NCBI GenBank assembly: GCA_007692755.1
Contig: REBL01000165.1
Span: forward strand, 1 to 37,837
Length of the DNA stretch: 37,837 nt
Direction: 5' to 3'
Source: Nodularia sp. (in: cyanobacteria)
Lineage (GTDB): Bacteria > Cyanobacteriota > Cyanobacteriia > Cyanobacteriales > Nostocaceae
Of the stretch, positions 15,460-23,385 are shown piece by piece; the stretch's first letter is position 1, and the number at the start of each line of letters is the position of its first letter. Below the pieces are notes generated by a model that saw only the letters and a program-made list of their open reading frames with translations, was not told the origin of the DNA and searched no databases. The translations under genes and the position numbers were made by a program.

Positions 15460-17811
15460 ATGGAGCCAGGATTAAGGTTACTCACTCAATTGGTGATTGA
15501 GTTTACACCTGTGATTGTCACCCTCATCCAAAAGCGAACTGAAGAAAGTCTGACTACAAACAATTTTCAATTTCCTCAAGTAATTCAAGAATTTATCCAA
15601 ACTGTAAATTTACCTCTGCCAAAAGATGGTACGATTGCAGGATTTGAACAACAAAAAATTCTGCAACAAGAATTAGCTATTTATCAACGTGCAACACAGT
15701 TAAAAATAGCAACGCAAGCACGAGAAACATCTCTAAAATTGCCAGAAGTTGCCAAAATTTTTGATAGCTGGCCTTTAAGGCTATATCCTTCCCAAATTTT
15801 AGATTCTGGGACTAATTATCAACGTAAACCTCTGAAAATTTTTCTGGCTCCTCCACAAATTAAGTTTGACGAATTTGACCAGACCAATCAGGAAAGTGTG
15901 GAAATTGAGCTAACTTTGGCTGAGGGTTTACGAGAGTTTCTGCACAAACATTATGCACTCCACAGTCCCATTCGACCCACGGAACTTTTAGCAGGGGCTT
16001 GGGATAGTAAACGGTTTCATAGTGAATCTAGTATCAAGGCTTTGTTTGGAATGTTAAAAACAGAGCCGATTTTGATTTTAGAATCAGAGCATGATGGCGA
16101 TTATCTAAATTTCAGAATTGCCTATTGGGGATTAGGTCAGGAAACCTATTACTATAAAACAATTTTTCGTCTCCCTTATCGCGAAATTTTGGAGGAATCT
16201 GCCAAAAGCCGGGCTTTGGAATGGAGAAAAATCAGGAATGATCTGCTATTAATGGGGGAAGATATCGCCGAAATAAATCATTTAGGCAGAGATAATGTGT
16301 TTAATTTGGCAATTTTAGAAAAGGCGGAAAAATGGCAGAATAAAGGTATTGATATTACTCAATTATCCTTAAAATATCAAGTTAATCATCAGGATTTGCA
16401 AAAACTTTCCCAGGTGTTAATTAACTGTCATTGTTTAGTTACTGCCTGGGTAGCTGATGCTTATCACCTTGTTGACTATGATGTGCCGCCGTTATTACCA
16501 GAGGTGCTGCCTAGTTTACTCAAAGATACTTTTAAATTAGCATCTGTACAGGAACTTTTGCGGGTATATGCTACAGGCTACCAAGAAGTTTACCAAGCTT
16601 TAGAAGATGAGCGTTGTTACTGGGTTCCTGAGTTAGCTTTGCAATTAGCCCAAAGTTTATCTCATTTACCTGATTCCTCTTGGGCGCAGTCACAGGTTGA
16701 TTACTCTATAAACACATGGTTGGAATTACGTCAAGTGTCCCGACAGGATTTGATTAATCCTTTAGAGGCGATGCAATCAGCCATCAAGATAGAAGACAAA
16801 GCTTACCTAGAAAAGTTAAAAACCTATTTTATCGCAGTAGGCCATAGTGAAAGCATTTCAGATGTAGACCAGCTTTTAGATAAAATCGCTCATCTCCAGC
16901 AGAAACTTACCCTAGCATCCCCATATCTGGGTTATACCCTAACTGCACATTCGGGGAAAGTTGCATCTGTGGCTATTAGTTCAGATGGACAGGTTTTAGT
17001 CAGTGGCGGTGCTGACAAAACTATCCAGATATGGAATCTACAGACTGGTAAACAAATTCGCACCTTCACAGGTAATAAAGGCGAAATTTCATCTGTTGCG
17101 ATTAGTCCTGATAGTAAATTCCTGGCGGTTGGTAGTTCTGAACATCCCAGAAGTAATGTCAAAGTCTGGGACTTAAAAACGGGTAAACTACTGCATACGC
17201 TCCTCGGACATCAAAAACCTGTCAATGTAGTCGCCATTAGTCCAGATGGGCAGATGATCGCTAGTGGAAGTAATAAAATCAAAATCTGGAATTTATATAC
17301 AGGCGAACGCATTTGTACTCTTTGGCATTCCTTTACTGTTCATGCTGTGGCCATTAGCGGCGATGGTACAATCCTCGCTAGTGGGAGTGCTGATAGCAAA
17401 ATTAGACTATGGAACCCACGCACAGGTGATCCGTTACGCACTCTTGTTGGTCACTCAGATGAGGTAAAATCAATTGCCATGAGTCCTGATGGAGAACTCC
17501 TTTTTAGTGGTAGTGCGGACACAACGATTAAAATTTGGCATTTAATCTCAGGTAAGCTTCTGCATACATTCAGTAGTCACTCAGATGAGGTGACATCATT
17601 AGCCATAAGTCCAGATGGCAAAACCCTCTTCAGTGGTAGTGCTGACAACACGATCAAAATTTGGCAACTTTCTACAGGTGAAGTTCTGCAAACCCTAACT
17701 GGACATTCAGAAACTGTAAATACTATTTCTTTGAGTCCAGATGGTAAGTTACTCGCTAGTGGTAGTGCTGATAAAACTATTAAAATTTGGCAACTTTCTA
17801 CAGGTGATTAG
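15460..17811 (+). CDS. WD40 beta-propeller protein with long uncharacterised N-terminus
   Basis: This 783-residue protein ends in seven WD40 repeats (residues ~489-783, each with SPDG, SGSAD and IKIW/IWNL elements), enough for one closed propeller that binds proteins. The last two repeats share long identical DNA, a sign of recent duplication. The first ~485 residues are not a caspase, kinase, TIR or CHAT domain. They begin MEPGLRLLTQLVIEFTPVIV, contain a segment rich in aromatics (RIAYWGLGQETYYYKTIFRL) and then helical stretches, and I cannot assign them. The ATG is preceded by AGGA eight bases upstream. No partner gene is adjacent. A structural scaffold or signalling role is an inference from the propeller. 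Confidence 0.85.
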   Translation: MEPGLRLLTQLVIEFTPVIVTLIQKRTEESLTTNNFQFPQVIQEFIQTVNLPLPKDGTIAGFEQQKILQQELAIYQRATQLKIATQARETSLKLPEVAKIFDSWPLRLYPSQILDSGTNYQRKPLKIFLAPPQIKFDEFDQTNQESVEIELTLAEGLREFLHKHYALHSPIRPTELLAGAWDSKRFHSESSIKALFGMLKTEPILILESEHDGDYLNFRIAYWGLGQETYYYKTIFRLPYREILEESAKSRALEWRKIRNDLLLMGEDIAEINHLGRDNVFNLAILEKAEKWQNKGIDITQLSLKYQVNHQDLQKLSQVLINCHCLVTAWVADAYHLVDYDVPPLLPEVLPSLLKDTFKLASVQELLRVYATGYQEVYQALEDERCYWVPELALQLAQSLSHLPDSSWAQSQVDYSINTWLELRQVSRQDLINPLEAMQSAIKIEDKAYLEKLKTYFIAVGHSESISDVDQLLDKIAHLQQKLTLASPYLGYTLTAHSGKVASVAISSDGQVLVSGGADKTIQIWNLQTGKQIRTFTGNKGEISSVAISPDSKFLAVGSSEHPRSNVKVWDLKTGKLLHTLLGHQKPVNVVAISPDGQMIASGSNKIKIWNLYTGERICTLWHSFTVHAVAISGDGTILASGSADSKIRLWNPRTGDPLRTLVGHSDEVKSIAMSPDGELLFSGSADTTIKIWHLISGKLLHTFSSHSDEVTSLAISPDGKTLFSGSADNTIKIWQLSTGEVLQTLTGHSETVNTISLSPDGKLLASGSADKTIKIWQLSTGD

Positions 17812-17840
17812 GGACTTCCAAATAAAAAAACTTAAATGCA

Positions 17841-18088
17841 GAAGTTCACCCTGGCTTGACCCTGTGGATAAACCTGTCCCTCTCCTTACTAAGCTACGGT
17901 GTACACACAAGTCTTATCAAGTTGCCTCATCACGTTTTGATCCCCCCTAGCCCCCCTTGAGAAGGGGGGAAATTTTCTTAAAGTCCCCCTTTTTAAGGGG
18001 GATTTAGGGGGATCAGATCACTTGTGTGTACACGGTAGCCTTACTAAGAGAGAAACAGGTTTTGCGTAGCAGAACCAGGGTGAGGTTC
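17841..18088. repeat. Older palindromic repeat interrupted by a miniature element
   Basis: Left arm 17841-17893 (GAAGTTCACCCTGG, AAACCTGT, CTCT) and right arm 18039-18088 (AGAG, ACAGGTTT, CCAGGGTGAGGTTC) are imperfect inverse copies. Rejoined without the middle, they form one hairpin, a type scattered through Nostoc-like genomes. The centre is filled by the element at 17894-18038. Confidence 0.6.
17894..18038. mobile_element. MITE-like element with 19-bp terminal inverted repeats
   Basis: The ends CTACGGTGTACACACAAGT (17894-17912) and its reverse complement at 18020-18038 differ at one base. The ~145-bp body has no reading frame and contains two C/G-rich hairpins (near 17950-17970 and 17984-18002). 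It is flanked by a direct repeat, CCTTACTAAG, at 17884-17893 and 18039-18048, consistent with a target-site duplication of about 8-10 bp. It has no transposase, so it would depend on one elsewhere. Confidence 0.75.
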
Positions 18089-18105
18089 AATGACTGTAGG
18101 AAACA

Positions 18106-18504
18106 TTATTCTTTCCGTTCTGGATAATCATCAGAAGACATGGGATTTAATTCCCAACGAGAATCATCACGCTCCTCTAAAATATCGTGGGTGTGGAGAA
18201 AAGTGTTGTCATTCATTGGTAATCCTACTGCTTCACCTAAATCGTCAGTCACATTTTGGTCAGGAGTGGGAGCAGTACCACCCACAGCTTCATCTCCTAC
18301 TGCATCCTCTACTTGCCAATAAGCATCAACATCACCACCAGTAATTTCCGGGCTGGTATGTGTATACTCGCGGTTTCTTTGCCTAAGCGATCGCCCACCA
18401 ATATTATACCCCGGCATCTCCTTGACACCAGTACCGTAGGATTCAGTAATTTCCGGCCCTAAATCATCAGGATTAATTTCTTGATTATGATTATTTTCTA
18501 CCAT
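18106..18504 (-). CDS. DUF6335-family protein
   Basis: This 132-residue acidic, hydrophilic protein has the features of a small cyanobacterial family: DDLGPEITESYGTGVKEMPG, ITGGDVDAYWQVEDAVGDEA, VGGTAPTPDQNVTDDLGEAV, and a tail HTHDILEERDDSRWELNPMS. No enzyme motif, signal peptide or membrane segment is present. Members are often near stress genes and this one is divergent from a run of stress-type genes starting at 18845. The ATG at 18504 gives the usual MVEN-like start; an ATG at 18513 adds three residues. Role unknown; a stress-induced soluble protein is an inference. Confidence 0.75.
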   Translation of the reverse strand: MVENNHNQEINPDDLGPEITESYGTGVKEMPGYNIGGRSLRQRNREYTHTSPEITGGDVDAYWQVEDAVGDEAVGGTAPTPDQNVTDDLGEAVGLPMNDNTFLHTHDILEERDDSRWELNPMSSDDYPERKE

Positions 18505-18844
18505 AAATAACATTACATTTATTTACTTATTGATCGTAACGTTGCCACAGCAAAATTCTGTCTCACCAAAGATGTATTACTTTAGTCATAAAAAATATAT
18601 CCCCTGAGAACGAAGATAAAATACTTGTTAGCTCATAATCTGGTAAATATAAATTCAAAGTCAAGCCACTTGTAGTAGTTGAGCCTATCTATATAGTTAT
18701 GAGTTAAGAGTCATTGAGCCACAGAAATATTCCATGAGTAACTTCTGCTCATAACTATTTTTTTAAACTCAAAATTTAAATACTGCTTTTTGGCAATGTG
18801 ATTCATTAAAACCAAGCATCGATTTGGATTCGCGGAGGTCGAAA
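18505..18844. other. Divergent intergenic region between DUF6335 and the stress operon
   Basis: This 340-bp region should hold promoters for both directions. The one strong structure is the hairpin with T-run at 18693-18764 (separate entry). A good Shine-Dalgarno, GGAGG at 18834-18838, belongs to the DUF2267 gene. I could not fix -10/-35 elements. Confidence 0.5.
18693..18764 (+). terminator. Terminator-like hairpin in the stress-operon leader
   Basis: ATAGTTATGAG (18693-18703) and CTCATAACTAT (18748-18758) are perfect 11-bp arms around a 44-nt loop, followed by seven T (18758-18764). It precedes the DUF2267 start by 80 nt, so it could end a small leader RNA or act as an attenuator. The long loop is unusual for a simple terminator. 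Confidence 0.5.
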
Positions 18845-19249
18845 ATGGAATATACAGAATTTATCACCCATGTCCAAAGCCTAGCTCAATCAAATGCTCG
18901 TGAAGAGGCAGAACGCGCCACCCGTGCTACTTTAGAAACTTTAAAAGAGCGTGTCCCCGGCGATGAAGCTAACGACTTGGCAACACAATTACCACAAGAA
19001 TTAGGTCAGTGTTTGCAAGGGAGAGAAGGAGAAACTAGCGAATCTTTTAACCTGCAAGAATTTATTAGCCGTGTTAGTCAAAGAGAAAATATAGAACCGA
19101 CAACAACCGCAATTCATGTCCGGGCTGTGTTTGCAGTCTTACAAAACGCTATCAATCCTGAAAAATTTGCCAAGTTTCATACTTATTTTTCTCATGATTA
19201 CGAAGAACTGTTTACAACATCGCCAAGCAGTGAAGTTCCAGCCATGTAA
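18845..19249 (+). CDS. DUF2267 domain protein
   Basis: The frame is open from 18824, but GGAGG six bases before the ATG at 18845 sets the start. The 134-residue product (MEYTEFITHVQSLAQSNARE, AERATRATLETLKERVPGDE, LATQLPQELGQCLQG, RENIEPTTTAIHVRAVFAVL) matches the all-helical DUF2267 fold with its two similar helical halves. The biochemical function is unknown. The gene is first in a co-directional run that includes a DJ-1-like protein and a manganese catalase, and DUF2267 genes are frequently in stress-response clusters. Gap to the next gene is 58 bp. Confidence 0.85.
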   Translation: MEYTEFITHVQSLAQSNAREEAERATRATLETLKERVPGDEANDLATQLPQELGQCLQGREGETSESFNLQEFISRVSQRENIEPTTTAIHVRAVFAVLQNAINPEKFAKFHTYFSHDYEELFTTSPSSEVPAM

Positions 19250-19307
19250 GCGGCAATTAAAAGTAAGCATCTAGTATTTGATTAAGTTCTAACAATAAGG
19301 AAAATTA

Positions 19308-20399
19308 ATGACAAATTATCACAATCATTCCGGTAATAAAAAAGTTGCTATCCTCATTGAAAATGGAGTTGAGGATATAGAATTTACTATCCCTTGTAAT
19401 GGTTTAAAACAAGCGGGAATGGAGGTAGTCGTCCTTGGTTCACGCATGAATGAGAAATATAAGGGTAAACGAGGTAAAGTTTCCGTACAACCTGACGCTA
19501 CCACCACAGAAGCCATTGCTGCGGAATTTGATGCAGTAGTAATTCCTGGTGGTATGGCTCCCGACAAAATGCGGCGTAACCCCAACACAGTCCGCTTCGT
19601 ACAAGAAGCCATGCAACAAGGAAAATGGATAGCTGCTGTATGTCACGGGCCACAACTTTTAATTGAAGGTGATTTGCTCAAAGGTATAAAAGCCACTGGC
19701 TTTAGTGCTATCCGCAAAGACATGATCAATGCAGGTGCTAATTATCTCGATCAGCCGTTAGTGGTAGATAAAAATTTAATTACCTCTCGCGAACCAGGAG
19801 ACTTAGCGATTTTTACCACAGCCCTTCTCAGTCGTCTGGGTTACGGTGGTAAAGATGCTGCACTTCCAGACGAGAAAGACACCAGCGCTGAGTGGTGGAA
19901 ACTGGCTGATGCTTGGGGTGGTTCGACCAAAGGTGAAATCACTAGAGGCTTGAATACAGCGCTGAGTGGGGAGCGTTATTCAATGGAAGCCTTGGAACAG
20001 TACGCCGAAAAAGAATCAGATCCTCAAGTGCGATCGCTCTTTCAAGAGATGATTAGTCATAGACAGCGCCACATTCAGAAATTGGAAACCTATCTCGACA
20101 GGCTCGGTGAAAAACCTTCTCTAGTGGCAAATATCGCCAATCAATACGCCAAAGTCAAAAGTGCCTTCACTGGTAGCGACGACATCTATCAGTTACGCTG
20201 CGCCTTGGGAGATGTGCAAACAGGTATAGGCGATATTGGCAATTTGTGTGCTATGTACACCGACCCAGTAGCCACCGCGATTTTTAAAGAAATTTACCAC
20301 GATTTGCTGAAATACGAACAGGGATTAGCCGAGCTATATCGGGGACGCATAGGCACTGAAGTTAAAGCTCCCAAGCCGACCACAGGCGCGGCTGTGTAG
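19308..20399 (+). CDS. DJ-1/PfpI-family protein fused to a ferritin-like four-helix domain
   Basis: Residues ~10-190 form a DJ-1/PfpI domain with the nucleophile in AAVCHGPQLL (Cys112, His113) and the conserved Glu in ENGVEDIEF. This family includes deglycase-, chaperone- and protease-like proteins. Residues ~205-350 are four helices (LNTALSGERYSMEALEQYAE, VRSLFQEMISHRQRHIQKLE, YQLRCALGDVQTGIGDIGNL, FKEIYHDLLKYEQGLAELYR) resembling DUF2383/ferritin-like bundles with Glu/His pairs. Both suggest repair or protection during oxidative or carbonyl stress. The fused arrangement, 363 residues, keeps both parts in one polypeptide. A ribosome site AAGGA precedes the ATG. The next gene starts 135 bp downstream after a GGGG-rich heptamer repeat. 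Confidence 0.85.
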   Translation: MTNYHNHSGNKKVAILIENGVEDIEFTIPCNGLKQAGMEVVVLGSRMNEKYKGKRGKVSVQPDATTTEAIAAEFDAVVIPGGMAPDKMRRNPNTVRFVQEAMQQGKWIAAVCHGPQLLIEGDLLKGIKATGFSAIRKDMINAGANYLDQPLVVDKNLITSREPGDLAIFTTALLSRLGYGGKDAALPDEKDTSAEWWKLADAWGGSTKGEITRGLNTALSGERYSMEALEQYAEKESDPQVRSLFQEMISHRQRHIQKLETYLDRLGEKPSLVANIANQYAKVKSAFTGSDDIYQLRCALGDVQTGIGDIGNLCAMYTDPVATAIFKEIYHDLLKYEQGLAELYRGRIGTEVKAPKPTTGAAV

Positions 20400-20405
20400 A
20401 TTTTA

Positions 20406-20442
20406 GGGCTGGGGATTGGGGCTAGGGACTGAGGACTGAAAA
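20406..20442. repeat. Heptamer-like short tandem repeat (GGGGATT/GGGGCTA/GGGACTG)
   Basis: Degenerate 7-nt units follow the DJ-1 gene stop. Short tandem heptamers are a known feature of heterocystous cyanobacteria. No function is visible. Confidence 0.5.
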
Positions 20443-20534
20443 AACAAATCTAGTTCTGTATGTACCGCAATCTTTATCCCTTGCTTGCTTCCCACTTCCC
20501 TAATTCTTCCTACTCAGCATTTAGCACTTTACTT

Positions 20535-21017
20535 ATGAACCAACCCATAAAAGTTGAAAAGACAGTAACCATTAATAAACCAGCCGATGAACTGTACCGC
20601 TTTTGGCACAACTTTGAGAATCTGCCCACATTTATGAAGCATCTCAAATTTGTGAAAGTGTATAACGAACAACGTTCTCACTGGGTGGCTAATGCTCCAT
20701 TGGGGCAGAGTGTGAAATGGGATGCAGACATTCTAGAAGACCGAGAAAACGAGTTAATTTCTTGGGCTTCTGTAGCTGGGGCAGATGTTGAGAATTCTGG
20801 ATTTGTCAGTTTTCAACCAGCCCCAGTGCATCGCGGTACGGAAGTGAAAGTTGTCCTCAAATATAACCCTCCGGCTGGGGCTTTAGGTGTGGCGATCGCC
20901 AAATTATTTGGGGAAGAACCAAAACAGCAAATTGGTGACGATTTACGCCGTTTCAAAATGTTGATGGAAACAGGCGAAATTGCCACAACTCAGGGACAAC
21001 CAACCGGACAAAAATAG
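20535..21017 (+). CDS. SRPBCC-family (polyketide cyclase-like) protein
   Basis: An open frame begins at 20460, but the extra N-terminus is repeat-like sequence; the ATG at 20535 gives MNQPIKVEKTVTINKPADEL, the normal start. The 160-residue protein shows the START-like helix-grip fold: YRFWHNFENLPTFMKHLKFV, then SHWVANAPLGQSVKWDADIL, and EVKVVLKYNPPAGALGVAIA. Such proteins bind a hydrophobic ligand in a cavity. This type, with a C-terminal DDLRRFKMLMETGEI segment, is common in cyanobacterial stress clusters. The ligand is unknown. The membrane-anchored gene follows 30 bp later, so an operon is likely. Confidence 0.87.
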   Translation: MNQPIKVEKTVTINKPADELYRFWHNFENLPTFMKHLKFVKVYNEQRSHWVANAPLGQSVKWDADILEDRENELISWASVAGADVENSGFVSFQPAPVHRGTEVKVVLKYNPPAGALGVAIAKLFGEEPKQQIGDDLRRFKMLMETGEIATTQGQPTGQK

Positions 21018-21047
21018 TTATCCAATTAGAATTGAGTGAGGATTTTT

Positions 21048-21452
21048 ATGAACCGCGTATTTTCTTGGTTACAAAAGATGCTTTTGCGCCAGATGATCAT
21101 AGTTTTTATGATCGGTGCTGCCTTTTTCTCATTCCAGATTTTTAACTACGGTAATAATATGATGTTGGCGAAAGCTGACACCGTAAAAACTCCAGAAGGC
21201 ATTTATTACAAAGGTACGCCCGATAATAATGCCTCCATTAGAAACGATGGACAGGTTAATAATGCTCAGAAGAATCTCAAAGAAACTGCTGAGAATGTTC
21301 GAGAAAAGCTCAACCTAGATCAACCAACTCCTAGAGCCACAAAAGAATTTTTAGATTCAGTCCAAAACCAAGTTGAAGATACCGTAGAGCCAATTACAGG
21401 CAGTCAACATGGATATTATCAACAAAATAGACCAGAAACCAACAAGAGATAA
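21048..21452 (+). CDS. Small membrane-anchored protein of the stress run
   Basis: The frame is open from a GTG at 21036, but GAGG six bases upstream supports the ATG at 21048. The 134-residue product has one N-terminal hydrophobic segment (MLLRQMIIVFMIGAAFFSFQ) preceded by basic residues, so it should be inserted in a membrane with its remainder outside the cytoplasm. The rest is hydrophilic and probably disordered, with repeated Asn/Gln/Glu (KNLKETAENVREKLNLDQPT) and no known catalytic motif. I do not recognise a family. It sits between SRPBCC and alcohol dehydrogenase genes and likely shares their transcript. Confidence 0.75.
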   Translation: MNRVFSWLQKMLLRQMIIVFMIGAAFFSFQIFNYGNNMMLAKADTVKTPEGIYYKGTPDNNASIRNDGQVNNAQKNLKETAENVREKLNLDQPTPRATKEFLDSVQNQVEDTVEPITGSQHGYYQQNRPETNKR

Positions 21453-21549
21453 AACAAAATCTTTTTTCTTTGTGTCCTCTGTGGTTTACAAAAACCTCAA
21501 AACTCCCATAAAACCACTAGAGGATACTTATAAATAAGGATAAATCACC

Positions 21550-22749
21550 ATGAAAGCAGTTTGCTGGCAAGGAGCAAACAATGTGCGGGTAGAAACAGTA
21601 CCTGATCCCAAAATTATCAACCCGCGTGATGCCATTGTCAAAATTACTTCCACCGCCATTTGTGGTTCAGACTTGCATCTTTATAACGGCTATATTCCTG
21701 CAATGGAAAAAGGCGATATTCTGGGTCATGAATTCATGGGAGAAGTCGTTGAACTAGGGAATAAAGTCAAAAATCTGCAAATAGGCGATACCTGCGGTAG
21801 GCTACGCCAACGCGTCGTCGTCCCCTTCACCATTTCTTGCGGAGGCTGTCTATTTTGTCAACGGCAATTATGGTCATTGTGCGACAACTCCAACCCGAAT
21901 GCTTGGATGGCAGAAAAGTTAATGGGCTACTCACCATCAGGTATATTTGGCTATTCTCACTTATTAGGTGGTTACGCTGGTGGTCAAGCCGAATATGCAC
22001 GAGTACCCTTTGCCGATGTCGGCTTGTTCAAAGTACCCGATAATTTAACGGATGAACAAGTCTTGTTTTTAACAGACATCTTTCCCACAGGCTACATGGC
22101 CGCTGAGAACTGCGACATCAAACCCGGTGATACCGTTGCTGTGTGGGGTTGTGGCCCTGTAGGACAATTTGCCATTATTAGCGCTTATCTTCTAGGTGCA
22201 GAAAGAGTTATTGCTTGCGACCGCATTCCCGAACGCCTACAAATGGCTAAAGAATACGGCAAAGCCGAAGTTCTCAACTACGAAGACATAGAAGTTGGGG
22301 AAGCACTAACAGAAATGACCGGTGGACGTGGCCCCGATGCTTGCATAGACGCAGTAGGTATGGAAGCACACGGTACAGACTTTATGGCTTTTTACGACCA
22401 AGTAAAACAAACAGCACGCCTAGAAACAGACCGCCCCACCGCCCTCCGCCAAGTAATTTTGACTTGTAGTAAAGCTGGTAAAGTATCAATTCCCGGAGTT
22501 TACGGCGGCTTTATTGACAAAATGCCAATGGGTGCTGCTATGAACAAGGGACTGACTTTCAAAATGGGACAGACACACGTCCATAGGTATCTACAACCTT
22601 TACTAGAACATATTCAAAAGGGTGAAATCGATCCATCATTTGTGATCACCCACAGCCTACCTCTAGAACAAGCACCCCACGCCTACGAAATTTTCAAGCA
22701 CAAGAAAGATAACTGCATCAAAGTTGTACTCAAACCATCAGGAAATTAA
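21550..22749 (+). CDS. Zinc-dependent alcohol dehydrogenase (glutathione-independent formaldehyde dehydrogenase-like)
   Basis: A 399-residue medium-chain dehydrogenase. The GroES-like half has the catalytic zinc site ([18 protein letters not shown]) and the structural zinc Cys set ([16 protein letters not shown]). The Rossmann half shows [12 protein letters not shown] and CDRIPERL, and a C-terminal domain with [14 protein letters not shown]. The long insert and length fit the formaldehyde-dehydrogenase-like subgroup. Between IGD and RVVVPF, seven codons (TCGRLRQ) are present that canonical relatives lack. They are encoded by a 21-nt repeat-like insertion at 21790-21810, just before the structural-zinc loop. 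A ribosome site AAGGA lies nine bases from the ATG. The cupin gene starts six bases after the stop. Confidence 0.92.
   Translation: MKAVCWQGANNVRVETVPDPKIINPRDAIVKITSTAICGSDLHLYNGYIPAMEKGDILGHEFMGEVVELGNKVKNLQIGDTCGRLRQRVVVPFTISCGGCLFCQRQLWSLCDNSNPNAWMAEKLMGYSPSGIFGYSHLLGGYAGGQAEYARVPFADVGLFKVPDNLTDEQVLFLTDIFPTGYMAAENCDIKPGDTVAVWGCGPVGQFAIISAYLLGAERVIACDRIPERLQMAKEYGKAEVLNYEDIEVGEALTEMTGGRGPDACIDAVGMEAHGTDFMAFYDQVKQTARLETDRPTALRQVILTCSKAGKVSIPGVYGGFIDKMPMGAAMNKGLTFKMGQTHVHRYLQPLLEHIQKGEIDPSFVITHSLPLEQAPHAYEIFKHKKDNCIKVVLKPSGN
21790..21810. repeat. 21-nt in-frame insertion splitting a HIP1 site
   Basis: Removing 21790-21810 restores GGCGATCGCGTC, containing GCGATCGC (HIP1), and the canonical protein string IGDRVVVPF. 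The inserted bases contain GCGGTAGGCTACGCC, a palindromic-like core similar to small dispersed repeats of Nostoc genomes. Confidence 0.65.
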
Positions 22750-22755
22750 TTTAAT

Positions 22756-23097
22756 ATGACTGACACAAGTGTTAAAAAAGTAGACTCTACCCATTCCCCC
22801 AAAGGTCAACTCGGTCAGAAATATCTAGCCTCTGGAAAATCAATTTCTATGCGTCTTTGGGAAGACGAACAACCAAGCGCAGACAAACAACCTACCTCCC
22901 GCGAATATGAAACAGTAGGCTATGCAATTAAAGGTCGGGCGGAATTGCACCTGGAAGGACAAATGATTTTATTAGAACCTGGAAGTTCCTGGGTAGTCCC
23001 AAAAGGGGCAAATCATACTTACAAAATCCTCGAACCATTTACCGCAGTTGAAGCCACCAGTCCCCCGGCTCAAATTCATGGACGAGATGAGAATTAA
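22756..23097 (+). CDS. Cupin-fold protein
   Basis: A 113-residue single-domain cupin: AIKGRAELHLEGQMILLEPG, then SSWVVPKGANHTYKILEPFT. The beta-barrel strands and the GxxxxVPxGxxH-like second motif are clear, while the first histidine pair is absent (GRAELH replaces HxHxxxxE), so metal binding is partial or lost. Cupins of this kind bind small ligands or a single metal. The gene starts six bases after the dehydrogenase stop and should be co-translated with it. Confidence 0.85.
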   Translation: MTDTSVKKVDSTHSPKGQLGQKYLASGKSISMRLWEDEQPSADKQPTSREYETVGYAIKGRAELHLEGQMILLEPGSSWVVPKGANHTYKILEPFTAVEATSPPAQIHGRDEN

Positions 23098-23334
23098 ATC
23101 AGTCAACAGTTATCAGTTATCAAGACATAAGTGAGGTAACTTATATCTGACCTGTAGTTACAAATTCTGCCATGTTTTTCTATACCGCCAGCATGATGTA
23201 GATATCAGAATTGGCTAGTTTCCTAGAAAGTATCTGCAACACAAAAAAATCTCAATTAGTGCAATTGTATAGCACCCGCCAAGGATATTAGGACATAGGA
23301 AAAACCTAAAACCCAGTCACAGCGAGTCTATGAG

Positions 23335-23353
23335 TTTTGACTTTTGACTTTTG
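23335..23353. repeat. TTTTGAC heptamer tandem repeat
   Basis: Two full and one partial TTTTGAC units lie upstream of the manganese catalase. The TTG at 23344 that opens the frame falls within this repeat, which argues against it as a start. The gap 23098-23385 otherwise shows AT-rich, repeat-derived sequence and no gene. Confidence 0.6.
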
Positions 23354-23385
23354 CTATAGATGCCATCCCACAACTAGGAACCCCA

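Noticed and set aside
18090..18344. Plus-strand frames opposite the DUF6335 gene
   Set aside because: Low-complexity His-rich translation on the wrong strand of a recognisable gene.
20460..20534. N-terminal extension of the SRPBCC protein from the ATG at 20460
   Set aside because: The extra 25 residues come from repeat-like sequence and are not part of the fold; the ATG at 20535 is the natural start.
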